This document shows, piece by piece, positions 1 to 10,905 of a stretch of 64,000 nucleotides of DNA. Where the stretch lies: positions 4,676,347 to 4,740,346 of the forward strand of contig OZ024894.1 of assembly GCA_964017195.1 (NCBI GenBank). The letters are read 5' to 3'. Both the position numbers and the translations under genes were made by a program. The notes below the pieces were generated by a model that was not told where the DNA came from, ran no database searches, and saw only the letters and a list, made by a program, of their open reading frames with translations. The DNA is from Siderastrea radians (lineage: Eukaryota > Cnidaria > Anthozoa > Scleractinia > Rhizangiidae). Position 1 is the stretch's first letter. Every line of letters starts with the position of its first letter.

Positions 1-922
1 TGAAAGAGCATGGTGCTGTCAGCTAACAGACAATACTGATTGATCCAATCAGATTCGTTCATTTGCAATATATCACTGTGAATACCCAAAGCAACGGTTT
101 ACGAATTATTGCATTTCTTGCCTTCTTGTTGGTTAACCGCAAACATGTTGTCAGCGAATGACCCTGTTTTTCGCGTCTAATTTCTCCTTACAGTGTCATT
201 ACACAGGTCATGAGAATTAAGGAATTGAAAGCTAAAGATGAGGTGTCTTGATGTGTAAGCAAATTTACTCAAATAGTACCATGAGAAATATATGGAGAAT
301 AGTGAGGAGAACATGCATGTTGATATTGGAGCTTAAAGGGTAAGCAAATTGGATGCCATGTCAAGTGATACGGCATTCAATTATTTTCGGCGTAAAACAA
401 AAGTTTTGTCCCGAACAATGGAAAAAATTAAGAACAAAGATTATCGAATTTGAGAATTAAGAAAAATTATTCCCCTCGCGCTTGTTAAAGTTATTACAAC
501 CACGTAGTCCTCCTTTGCTTAAAGGGGCACTGTCACCAATTTTTAGCCGGATTACTATATAAAAGCTAAAAGAGATATTGCAATCACAGGAAACCCAACA
601 ATACTGGTTGAGTTTCGTTTAAAATTACTCTTACCAGTTCTCGGAAACTATAATGAACACCTGTTAAGCGCTTTTGGCAGCAGATCACTATGATGGAAAT
701 GGCTGCAACTTGAAAACATTAGGCTAATGTTTTCACGTTTCTCCTATGTTTCTTGGGAAAGTCGCCAGAAACTGACTATCGTTTGTTCTCCCTTTGACAC
801 TGATCATTCGATTCCGATTTCACCATTTTTCATCCAAAAAATTAATGTAAAAGTCCCTATGACAGCGTCCCTTAAATTATCACCCCACATCCAACGTGCA
901 CTTGTGCAATTGATATACTTAC
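1..922. other. Intronic stretch at left edge
   Basis: No exon is visible here. It lies downstream, in gene direction, of the HYR exon of the first mosaic gene, so it is read as intron. Positions about 285-450 and 520-720 match 26,675-26,830 and 26,920-27,080, the equivalent intron of the second gene. In the second gene the next exon starts 856 bp past the HYR1 exon; the equivalent place here (around position 67) shows no HYR-like reading, so that exon is probably outside the window. Confidence 0.6.
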
Positions 923-1159
923 CATCTACATTGACACGGACGACGCAGGAAGCCTGTTCACCAATGGCGTTCACTGCCACCCACCTGACATAAGTGTCTC
1001 CGGGGGGAAATCGATAGCTGGCACTGACCCCGGGTGGGTCTACAGCCGTGACGTTATTTACGTTTGCCCAGGGACGTTTCCACTTCTCACTCACGTCTGA
1101 CGTGTTCATTCCAAGCTTCAGTACCACATAAATGCCTGCTGGACATCTGATGTCTGGTT
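923..1159 (-). CDS. Gene 1 exon 11: HYR domain
   Basis: 237 nt, phase-1 introns on both sides, donor GTAAGT. It encodes a complete hyalin-repeat fold with IRCP near the start, NVTAVDPPGVSASYRFPPG in the middle and [13 protein letters not shown] before the last strand. Confidence 0.85.
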
Positions 1160-2824
1160 CTAAGATGTAGCAGAAAAAGAAACAAAAGACATTTTGGTAA
1201 TAAAAAGGGAGATGTTCCTTATTTACAATATTTCTCTTTAGTAAAATGCAGCATCTATGTAACATAATAAACGTATATAGAGGCTGGCCCTAAAGTGAGG
1301 CTCCGAAAGAAATAGCTTACTTTTCCTTAAGAAATAACTTAGTTTCTTATCTACCTTACATTGCCCCATTTTGCTTAAAAGTCTTATTCGTCAATGCGTT
1401 TTTGTTTTTTGTTGTTGTTTTTTTTTTTGTTTGTTTGTTTTTTTTACAATTACAAAGAAAGTTGCGAGCAAACAAGGCTTTCGCAAGCCCTTCAACATGA
1501 GTGTTTTCAAGAAAACGTGCGCCGAATGAAAAACAGAACTCGGCATAAATTTAGCGCTGAGTGAAATAATGAAAAAATCTTGCGGGAAGTTTTTACCACG
1601 TTTTGACAATTTTTTGTATTTGTAACCAAAAGTAAAGTAGTTAATTAAGTAACACTAGTGCCAATCCATTTCACTTACCTGGATGGATTATTTCACAGGT
1701 CGGTTCAGTACCACTCCATGTGCCGTTGGCCAGGCATTCTCGATACACATTCCCTTTTAACCTGTAACCAGAATTACAGCTGTGCTGACATTTCTGGCCA
1801 TACCTTCTGGTGTCGTACCTGCAGCCCAATTCCACGTTGCCATTCTTAAAGTTCACCAGTTTAGGGCACACCCTTCCTGTTTTACAGTGGACAACAAAAA
1901 CGTTGTCAGACTGTATCACGTAAACAAAGGATCCATACAAACTATGTGACACCTTTTGACGCTTGAATGCAAGTGAAAGAGAAACGTAATTCGTGAATTT
2001 AGGATTAAATGTAAAAATTAGGTTAAAATGGGGGCGAAACGCTATCACGACCTTCTTAATCCCTTCACTTCAGTTCACTTTACTTTACTAACTTTACTTT
2101 ACTGCTGCTTTACTTTAGCTTTACTTTTTCTTTACCTATGCAAGTTGTGGGGTTAGGCGTCCAACTGTTGTACGGTCCGCAAGTAGCAACGGCAGCAGAA
2201 GGTGTATAAGGGACATAGCCATGATCACAAACTACTGTGCATTTGTCCTGATATTTATTTTGGCCTTTTTGGAAGCAACGAGAGGGTTTTAGGGTACCAT
2301 AAGAATCCCTGTCAGCAGTAAAGGATGGGCATGTTTTACCTGCAACGTAGAACAAACAAGCAACAATTTACTTACTAGCTCTACTTGTGAAAAGTAAAAC
2401 TCCCTGGTTTATAATAAGCAGTCCACATAAAGGTAAGAGGACTGAATGGAGTAAAATCGAATGGGTAATCAACTGACGCCGAGAATGACTAATAGCTAAT
2501 TTCCGTGGTATTTTAAAAAATATCTGGATTGGCTGCTGCTGAAGAGAGTCTGCAAAGAAAAGCAGTTTTTATTCTGGAGCCCATGCTTTTCATAATTCAC
2601 CGCTTAAGGAGTTATTTTTATAGAGCTACATTGTATATAGTTTTTAGTTTTTATTTTACCATGTATTTTGCAACCAATTTTTAGGGTTACTATTATTATT
2701 ATTATTGTAATTTTTCTTATACTTATTATTTGTTATTTTTAGTTGCCCAGGGCACCCATTTATAACAGCTAATTTGCTGACGGGTTTACCCTGGTAAAAC
2801 ATGTTATTATTATTACTATTATTA

Positions 2825-2870
<46 letters not shown>

Positions 2871-5800
2871 GACTAAAATTATTATTATTATTATTATTAT
2901 TATTATTGCTGCCAATGTTTTAACTGCTGTCGACGATGATAAAATTGTTGTTTTTGTTGTGGTTGTAGGGGTTCCCGTTGTTTTTGTTAGTACTGTTGTT
3001 GTTGATGTCATTTTTGTTCCTGTTGTTGATGTCATTTTTGTTTTTTGTTCCGGCTGTTTCTGCTACTACTTCAATTTTCCTTGTCACTGTTGTTACTGTT
3101 GTGGATTATTTTGTTGTTGCTTTTGTTGAGTTGTGTTCTTTTTATTGTTATTTTTCCTGTTGTTTTTGTTGTTGTCTTCGTTTTTGTTACATACATAAAA
3201 TCTCCAGGTTTTTACATACGTTCGCAAGACCTGTAGTCCTTCCTTTTGTGTCCTTGCTTACAGTAACAATTAAAACCGCCAGGACGGTTTCTGCACGTTG
3301 TTGACGCCTTGTCACAGTTATCTTTTCCTTCTTTACATTCATCGATATCTAGAAAATGCAAGGTGGAAAAGCAGGTTTAACAGGAAAATCGTCTTTTAAG
3401 CAACTGTTGTTAGAAGGGAATTTTATATTATAAGTAGACCGAAAATTCCTATACCGAAGAAAGTTACAATTTTGTATTAAAAACTTTAAACCAACTTAAT
3501 GCTTCCACGGCAACGCTAACTTTTACTAACAATGGCCTCACATACCAAATTGATCCCAGATATTTTTGCCCCCGCAGGGATATTGCCTAGAGGTAAAATC
3601 CCGAGGAGGCATCCTTGTAGCTCGTGCGTATGTAAAGTAAAGGGAAGTAAAGTACTTACAGTTAAAATATACAGTAGGTATATATACCAGATCAAATCTC
3701 GATTTGCCAGAACAGGGCGCGCATGGAAAAGTGGGTAATGATGACGTTTCATCACAAGACGCCCGAACGGAATAAATGGATAATGATGATGTAACATCAG
3801 TAAAGGCCCGAAGGGAATATATGGGTAATGTGACGGTGTTAGTAAATTAAAAAACTCTATCTAGGGGTGCACGGTATTCAAGAAAACGCGTGGGTTCTTT
3901 ATCCGTCAGTCATACTGCGAGTGTTTCCTTAACCGCACGTGTGTTCAGTATATATATCCCGCAGAGCAGCTGTTTTGAAGGGGGGAGAGAAACAGAAGTT
4001 TTTAGTTCAGTTGCCTCATTTTATTCCCGTAGAAAGCCAACGTAAATTTTGAGTAAATTCTCTGGTCAGGATAAGAAAAAGGTCGAGTTTGGCCTCAGAA
4101 ATTTTGGATCCAGAGACGCTGCGTATGTCTATTTGCCAGACACGCATCATACACAAATCATTGATTGGAAACGATTAGTCAGACACAAATCACTTTGGAG
4201 GACTGAAAGACTCGGTCCACAAACAAGCAAGCATTGCTTAGCGAACGAGTGAATCTCAACACCAGTAAACCCTACAGAAATCAGTTTTGTTTTATGAAAC
4301 TTAAACTCGCGAGAAATATTGCGTTGCAAGGTTGTATTAGATCGCGTGGAAACACAACAAATGTAGCACTTCCCCTCAGAAATAGCTCATGGAAACTGTG
4401 AATTTCTTAACAAATTTCTAGGTCGAATTTATCAGTTTCTGTATACTTGCACGTCAAGCCGCGACCTCATTATTTATAACTTTTCAGATTTATACATTGC
4501 AAGGTGTTTTGGGCGACTATGAAATTTCAGTACATTAACAAATACTGGCAAATATAGCCGCTTTTTCGATTTTACCTGATTGATTTCGAATTTAATTCAT
4601 GTAGTTGATTGTCTCTGTGAAAAATTTTGCTTGTAATGTAAGAAATGCGTCCGAGGAAACGCATTTTGTATGAAAAGTTACGTTAGTGGTACTTTTCTGT
4701 TTACATTGCCTATGTGGAAATTATTTCCACGGGAAGTTGCTCTCCCGCATTTTAGTGCAATTTGCCCATGAACATTCCACTACAATGTTTGTTCTAATAA
4801 AGCGGAAAGATTATCGAAAGAAGATCGGACAAACAAATCGTTCACCACACTTTACTGTTCATATTTTACGGCATGCGACTCGCGCAATCAGCCTTAAGTT
4901 TATTCTCTTGCTGCTTATTGTTCTTCTATTTTGTCCCTCAATCAATTAATAGGTTCGACTAATTTGCACCCAAACAATACCCAAACACAAAGAAGTACCA
5001 TGGTTGACAGAAAAAGTACAGCTCATTTGCACTTGGCGCGATTCCATAATGTCAGTGAAATCTCTTAGCACTGGACTGAGTGCGAATCTAAACTTGGCCT
5101 GCTTCTCCAGAAACAATCTAAAACCTAAATTATACTACAGAAAAAAAATGCCACACAAAAGTGTTTCTAATTAAATCCTTCAAAATCAATATATACGTTC
5201 ACAAAAACTCTTAAAAGCGGGGGAAGCTGTAGTGTCAACTATTTCTAGTTTTAATAAGTTTGGTGGATTTTGCTTTCATATTAAAAAGCATGTGAATGGG
5301 CTACCCGGAGCGCGCTCATATTTTCTTCGCCGACCGAGCACGCCACGACAAACCTCCAAATTCCATCTGGACAGATTCCGCCTCCCCCTCACCCCCCCCC
5401 CCCCCCCGCCAGTCCCCTGTTCGATTAGCGTTAGACAAAAGGATGATGTTTACCTCTCCACTCACCTCCACTTTGGTGAATAATTATTAACTACTAAGGT
5501 ATTATCAAAATAGAACAACAGCGATAGCAAACTCGTTAACAATATAATGGATACGATTCGTTTGGACCAAATTAAGGAAAAATTCAAACTTGGTGTAAAC
5601 TTTCCTTCAGCCACTGGTTTCTCATATATAATGGGAACTCACCCACACAACGATATCCGTCCACCACTCTATAACCACTTCGATAGCAGCCACAGTGGTA
5701 CGAGCCTGGAGTATTGTGGCAACTTTCTTCGCATCCGCCAGAATTTTGCTTACATTCGTTCACATCTGTAAAACGCAGTGTACCCGTCAAAATATCAAAC

Positions 5801-6796
5801 TTCAATATTCCCTAACTTGGTCTGTTCCCTGGGCCCGGTCTAATAGGGGTTGTAGTCTCTTACGCAGCTGTTATTGCTGGACAGCGTTTCGTGACAAGCA
5901 CGAAACGCAGAGGAGGCTATAGTGGTGGTTAATAAAGTATACTTACAGGTCCATTTTAAGTGATCTTCTTCCTTGCTTTATCGAATCACATTAGAACAGA
6001 GAAATTGTTAAACAATAATATTTCTCACAAACAACGACGAATAGCCTTCTTAAAATGACAAAGTAAACTTTTATCAACAGAAAGTGTATGCATTAAGGCA
6101 ATTTCCTGTTTAACGAGAAATATATGCCGATCGAGTTCACCGAGTTCAACTGATTGTTTTAGATGTGCGACTGTCAAGTTTAATTACGTTAAAAAGATAT
6201 CTATATTTTATTGAAAAGGGTCCGGCTGGAGAGATCACACACATAAAAATGAGCAGGCGTTACCGTTACACCGGCCTTGATAGTCTGTAGTGTAACCATT
6301 GGGACAAACGCACGAGAATGAACCAATGGTGTTATGACACGTGGCAATATTGTCTGGACAACCACCAGAGTCTTTGCATTCATCGATATCTGAATAAAGG
6401 GGAAGAGGAAAGACAAACATAAACGTCACAATTTTTTCAGATGAGAGCAGAAGCTATTGGCTTCAGCACACTGGAACCATCGAGCTACATGGAAATTGTT
6501 GAAGAAACAAGAGAGATGGAGCATTTAGTATGACACGAACATGGGACAAAGAAAATTGGACTCCCCGAAGGGAATCCTGAACCCATGACGTTCCGTGCAC
6601 TAGTCGGATCTAACCACTGAGCTACTGGGAGACTGAGGTACTATACTACTGTGGTGAACCAGGTCATGTTAACCATGTTCAATATGACGTGGGTCCTGCA
6701 TATTGCTAGGATCAGCAATGTCGAAAGTGGCCTGAGTGATAATAACGAAGAAATAAGAAAGAAGGAACATTCAGTATGTCACTGAGCATGGGAGAC

Positions 6797-6832
<36 letters not shown>

Positions 6833-9800
6833 GTTATGGCTGTTGCTGTTTTAGTTGTTGCCATTAGTGTGGTTGTTAGTGTTGTTGTTTTGGAGTTAAA
6901 TTACGTCGAAGGAATGTTTTGCATATTATTACTATTTGCTCAGGTAAAATTAACGTAATGACACGTATTTGCAGATCCACATAAGTAGAACGATGAATAA
7001 TAATGACACATTGAGCTTTAACAAAGGAAGATGACCGTATACGCTCAATTGAAACAACGTTGTCGGGTAAAAGGCATAATCATTGACGATGCGACCCAGT
7101 GGTGCTCTGGGAAACGTGAAAACTTGCCTCTATTCTTGGACACGTGCACATTATAATAACACGGCATGCCTTAATTTGCTCTTTAAATTATCTTGGAAAG
7201 AAAATATTTTCAATATCAGGAAATAAAACCCAGTAAGAAACTTATGCCTGCCATCTTCCCAGAGTTCCATTGTGTCGCATTGTCCATATCGTTTATAACT
7301 TTTACTCGACAATGTATCTTTCAAACGGGCCGGTGTATAATATTCTTGTTGTGACACATACCAACACACGTTCCATCGGATAGTTTTTTGAAGCCAGCCC
7401 GGCATTTTTCTAAAAAAAGAGAAGGAGAGAAAAACCAGTGAACGTCTTTGAGATCAGGACAAAAGTCACATTCTCACAAACCCCTTTTTTTTCTTCTTTA
7501 GGCACCAGATAACATCACTGAACCACTATCTTTATGGAATTTTATATTTGAAGCTTTTCTTGAACCACTGAATCATAACTGATAAAATACAGAGTGGCTT
7601 CAATCCCCTGGAGCCGGAGGGTGGAGCTTGGCTCAAGTTGGGATATAGGGGTACCACTGAGGGTTTGAAACCCTGACCCTGTTTAGGACAAAAAAATAAC
7701 TTAAACTTCTACGCTTAGCAGGACAATAACCTCTATTTTAGGACCCTGTTTATTACAAAGGATTGGTAAATACTGTACAAACCATATTTATCAACGACCA
7801 TGGTGTTAACTATACCCTGTTTAGGACAGACTTGCACAAAATTATATACCCTGTTCAGGGCAGAGAAGCGACAAACCATATCCATTCCAGCGGAACGTTC
7901 TCGGTAAGGCCATATAAGGGAGTACCCACCCTGGGCTTTAATCAATACTGAATGAATAATGTTGTCAGTAACTTACGAGAGATGACATTCCATTGGTTGT
8001 ACTTGACTTCATCTTTGAAACTAAATGTTAGAAACTTTCCGGATGCTATAACTACCACCTGCAATAAGTTAACAGAAAAATGGACTGCAGGTTAATTAGG
8101 GATATAATCACGTGCCATGAATGATGGATGAAGAAACACTATACTCTCCACCGTTTCCTGTAGCCTATTGTCTAAAAAGTTCGAAAAAAATGACTTGACA
8201 CTAAAGGAAATTATTGTTCCTCATAAGGTTTGTTATTGTTGTCTTTTCACTTCACCTTTCACCTTTGACTTTCCCTAACCCCTTCTTCTCACTTCAATTC
8301 CCTTCACTTTACTTCATTTCATGAACACTTTTTGTTTTCACTTCAGCCTCCCCCTCCCCCCTCCTCCCCCTCCTCCCCCCCTCTCCCCCTCCCATTTTGA
8401 GATCCCGTCACTCCACCACACATCCTCCCTTTTTACTAACTCTTACAGTAAAGAGAAAAAACTGTGACGGCAGGAGTTCAAAATAGCCAGTATTAAATTA
8501 TCGTACAACAAATAGTGCTTAATTTCGCTAGTTGATCCCACATTTTTATAGTTATAGCCCCGGCTGAAACCAAGTTTCGCAGTCGCAGTTGTGCCCCAAT
8601 TTCGTAGAAGCATTTATAGTTCCAGTTAAACCAAAATTCCGCAGCCGCATCATAGTCGCAGGTGTACCTAAATTTTGCAGTACTTTAGCAGGTAGACGTT
8701 AACAGTCGCGTTTGGACCAAAATTTTGTCGTTGCAGTTATAGTCACAGCAGTTGAACTCAAATTTTGCAGCTGTAGCCATAGTCACAGTTGTACCCAAAT
8801 TTCGCAGTCGCAGTTGTCGTTGTAGTTGTACCCAAATTCACGGTTATAGCTGGAGATCTAGTCACAGCTGTAATAAGATTTCGGAGTGACTGTGACCGTC
8901 ACCTATATATATATATATACATATATTTTAATTTCTCTATCTACGAAAATGTTTTGATACGGTCCAAATTTTGGCAAGCCTTAGTCGTATCAAAGTTCAG
9001 CGGTTACAGCTGCATTCAAATTCTGTTGATTTTCTGCGGAATTGTCCAATTATTTTTTTCAATCAGTGGATATAAATTCCAGCCTTCTTACCTGTTCTAA
9101 AAGCCAGTAGTCACGCCATACACCTTTCTGCGTCAAACGGATTTTGACAGCGGAAACTGTGCCGACTCCTCGATCGGTTATCGTGAAAAACTTGACACTA
9201 AACACAAAAAAAACAACATTTGTAAGCGATAAATTTTGTCGATCAATTATGCTTTGTAGCATGTGGGGGCAGTGGTGTAGTGGTTAGCGCGTTGGACTTC
9301 ATATGAAAAGGTCGGCGGTTCAACGCCCAGTCTCTACAATCGTGTTGTTTCCTTAGACAAAAAACGTAACCCCACATTGTCTCTCTCCACCCAGGTGTAT
9401 ATAATGGGGACAGCGACATAATGCTGGGGATAACCCTGCGATGGACTAGAATACCATCTGGGGTGGGGGGGAGTAGCAATGCTCTTAGTTGCTTCACGCT
9501 ACGGAAACCGGGTCAAGCTCCGGTCGCGTGGGCTTCCTGTGACTTAATGTAACTCCAAAGTACTTGCCTTTTTCTGTCAAACGGTCCTGGTAAATCATGA
9601 ATTCCCGTCTGTACTCCTCCTTGACCAACCAAGATGATTGACACCTTGTCGGTAGTTCCAGAATAACCGGTCGTTATAAAAACTTTGTACACTGAAAAAT
9701 AGAATAAAATCTCATCACATCACACCATATCATGTTATGTCATACCCTTTTTTATTATCATCATCATCACTGCCATCATCGAAGAACTGAGTTTCCAAAG

Positions 9801-10602
9801 CAATTCGTGTTCTGCTTTGGTTTTGCTTTACTACAACTTTGGTTAAAATTACTAACTCCGCCTTCTCAACCAATCAGATGTAAAACTGTCGTCTTCTTTT
9901 GATTAAGAAAAGTTGAATTTACCGTTGTTACTTTAAAGGTGTTAATTAGAACTATTTGAATTTCAAATTTCCTTGCAATTTTTGGTTGCTAAAGGTGTTT
10001 GGACGTTGATTTCAAGAATTTTAATTGACTGTTTCAAGCTTTTAACAGAAACGTTGCTTCGATCGCGGTTTGAGGAAATTTGAAAGTAGCAAGGACAACT
10101 GATTGTGCAATATCTGATACGACTATACGACACTTGAAATATTGTGAAAGTCGGTAAACGTTTGTACAAATTTTGTACCTTTTTACGCGTCAGAAAGCAA
10201 ACATGATTGTCTTTTTAAAAAACGATTACTTTACATCTTTAAAGTTACCATAATTATTCTATCATAAAGTACAAAAGTAATTAGACATCTCGAAATTTAA
10301 ACTGATTATGTAAGTTTATGAGAACTAGAAAATGATGTAATGTTTTTCTGTGAGGAAATTGGCCTGTGTGGATTATTCTACTGGGACATCGAGATTGAAA
10401 TGTTAAAGAGAGTTGTGAAATAATCAGTTGTAAGCTGAACCATTTCTCTTTGGTCAGTTTGCGATAAAACTACAAAAATGTTCTGTTTGGTCAAAACTGT
10501 TTAACCCTTATCCCTGTCGTGTACCTAGTACTACGTACCAGCTGCAGCATCTACTGGTAGATTCCAGAATCCGATAAGAATGAGAAGTAGAGAACGCCCC
10601 AT
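923..10602 (-). CDS. Secreted PLAT-EGF-sushi-HYR mosaic protein, gene 1 (3'-partial)
   Basis: Eleven coding exons are visible (1,441 nt, 480 residues): 10602-10539, 9691-9568, 9197-9092, 8058-7977, 7409-7362, 6389-6264, 5765-5643, 3348-3220, 2339-2136, 1876-1679 and 1159-923. The product begins with a signal peptide (about residues 1-21), then PLAT (22-125), an EGF C-terminal piece, three EGF domains (two with DIDEC starts, one DVNEC), two sushi domains and one HYR domain, so it should be secreted or matrix-bound. The last visible exon ends at a normal donor and the gene continues beyond position 1. Every exon matches gene 2 in length. The introns hold SINEs, microsatellites and insertions missing from gene 2. 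The function is unknown; EGF, sushi and HYR arrays usually mediate protein or carbohydrate contacts. Exon boundaries are supported by reading frame, splice sites and the paralogue. Confidence 0.85.
1679..1876 (-). CDS. Gene 1 exon 10: sushi/CCP domain
   Basis: 198 nt, phase 1-1. Cysteine pattern CPKL...GCRY...CQHSC...GYRL...REC..NGTWSG..PTC is that of a sushi domain. Donor GTAAGT at its low-coordinate side. Confidence 0.85.
2136..2339 (-). CDS. Gene 1 exon 9: sushi/CCP-like domain
   Basis: 204 nt, phase 1-1. Encodes a sushi-like module with [12 protein letters not shown], a [10 protein letters not shown] stretch and a final TTC. The donor GTAAAG lies against a CTTTA-rich microsatellite. Confidence 0.8.
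2803..2907. repeat. (ATT)n microsatellite
   Basis: Imperfect ATT trinucleotide array in the intron between exons 9 and 8. It is followed by about 240 bp of GTT/TTG-rich sequence (2,945-3,185). The gene 2 intron has GAT and GTT arrays at the same place. Confidence 0.9.
3220..3348 (-). CDS. Gene 1 exon 8: EGF domain
   Basis: 129 nt, phase 1-1. Begins [13 protein letters not shown] and ends RSCE before a GTATGT donor. The DIDEC start is typical of calcium-binding EGF. Confidence 0.85.
5643..5765 (-). CDS. Gene 1 exon 7: calcium-binding EGF
   Basis: 123 nt, phase 1-1. Begins [18 protein letters not shown] with the SYHCGC core and the GYRCV end of a calcium-binding EGF module. Confidence 0.87.
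6264..6389 (-). CDS. Gene 1 exon 6: calcium-binding EGF
   Basis: 126 nt, phase 1-1. Begins [18 protein letters not shown] and has the SFSCVCPNGY core of a calcium-binding EGF. Confidence 0.87.
6525..6635 (-). mobile_element. tRNA-derived SINE-like element
   Basis: On the minus strand there is an A-box-like TAGCTCAGTGGTTAGA and a B-box-like GGGTTCAGGATTCC about 30 bases later. The copy at 32,930-33,045 in gene 2 sits in the same intron, so insertion predates the duplication. Both are decayed. Confidence 0.55.
6797..6833. repeat. (GTT)n microsatellite
   Basis: About 12 perfect GTT units in the intron between exons 6 and 5. Gene 2 has a GCT/GTT array at the equivalent site (33,239-33,322). Confidence 0.9.
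7362..7409 (-). CDS. Gene 1 exon 5: C-terminal EGF piece
   Basis: 48 nt, phase 1-1. Encodes [15 protein letters not shown], the last part of an EGF fold, which runs straight into the DIDEC of exon 6. It links PLAT to the EGF array. Confidence 0.8.
7600..7930. mobile_element. About 330-bp insertion with four CCCTGTT motifs
   Basis: Gene 2 has contiguous intron here (around 33,705-33,735), so this is an insertion in gene 1 or a deletion in gene 2. It contains four spaced copies of ACCCTGTTYAGGRC or close variants (7,673, 7,742, 7,815 and 7,849). The family is unknown. Confidence 0.5.
7977..8058 (-). CDS. Gene 1 exon 4: PLAT C-terminal part
   Basis: 82 nt, entered in phase 0 and left in phase 1. 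Encodes [19 protein letters not shown], the last strands of the PLAT sandwich. Confidence 0.82.
8540..8860. repeat. Degenerate minisatellite
   Basis: Imperfect repeats of about 45-55 bp built on CGCAGTYRYAGTTGTACCCAAATTT-like text, in the PLAT intron. The same array occurs at 34,390-34,680 in gene 2 with different unit order. Confidence 0.7.
8902..8927. repeat. (AT)n microsatellite
   Basis: Short AT array in the PLAT intron. Gene 2 has an ATT array (34,716-34,759) at the matching site. Confidence 0.85.
9092..9197 (-). CDS. Gene 1 exon 3: PLAT middle part
   Basis: 106 nt, entered in phase 2 and left in phase 0. Encodes [19 protein letters not shown] and WRDYWLLEQ. The reading frame joins exon 2 only if the GC donor of exon 2 is used. 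Confidence 0.85.
9265..9545 (+). mobile_element. tRNA-derived SINE
   Basis: Plus-strand element with an A-box GGTGTAGTGGTTAGCGCG at about 9,274 and a B-box GGTTCAACGCC at about 9,316, followed by a tRNA-unrelated body of about 220 bp. It is absent from the matching intron of gene 2 (35,042-35,310), so it inserted after the gene duplication. Confidence 0.75.
9568..9691 (-). CDS. Gene 1 exon 2: PLAT N-terminal part
   Basis: 124 nt, phase 1 to phase 2. Encodes [18 protein letters not shown], the diagnostic start of a PLAT domain. The donor is AG|GCAAGT, a GC-AG intron; only this boundary keeps the frame into exon 3. Confidence 0.85.
10539..10602 (-). CDS. Gene 1 exon 1: signal peptide
   Basis: 64 nt from ATG. 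Encodes a hydrophobic leader (MGRSLLLILIGFWNLPV, then DAAAG) that fits a cleavable signal peptide. Donor GTACGT. Same length as gene 2 exon 1. Confidence 0.8.
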
Positions 10603-10681
10603 TTTTGGACACGATCACTCTAAAACCAAATGACCCGTTCCCTGAAGGCCACTTGGAGGTTGTAACGACAAAGGACACGTA

Positions 10682-10691
10682 TACTTTAAAT
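10682..10691 (-). promoter_or_regulatory. Candidate TATA-like box, gene 1
   Basis: GTATTTAAAG on the minus strand 80 bp upstream of the start codon. The same 10-mer lies 84 bp upstream of the gene 2 start within a conserved stretch. Position fits a core promoter with a short leader; no expression evidence. Confidence 0.35.
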
Positions 10692-10905
10692 ACAAAACCA
10701 ACGAACGTCTAATAAAAATATTCGAATGACAATCAGCTGTTTAACATCAGCCAATCAGAACCTGTAGGATGACTTAACTGCCAAAACTTTTACATACGAA
10801 GAGTGTGAAAAACGCTCCAATAAAATGTAACCAGGTAACGAAACAATAGGGGCGTTTTATAACCTAAAAAGTAAATAAAAACGGAATGTTTATACACTTT
10901 CAGAA

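Noticed and set aside
2869..3304. Open frames in ATT/GTT-rich sequence (also 6,776-6,958, 29,749-30,343)
   Set aside because: Residues are runs of Ile, Val, Leu or Cys produced by trinucleotide repeats; an EGF exon lies on the other strand.
9243..9497. 84-residue minus frame across the SINE
   Set aside because: Antisense of the SINE; RNA polymerase III boxes explain the sequence.
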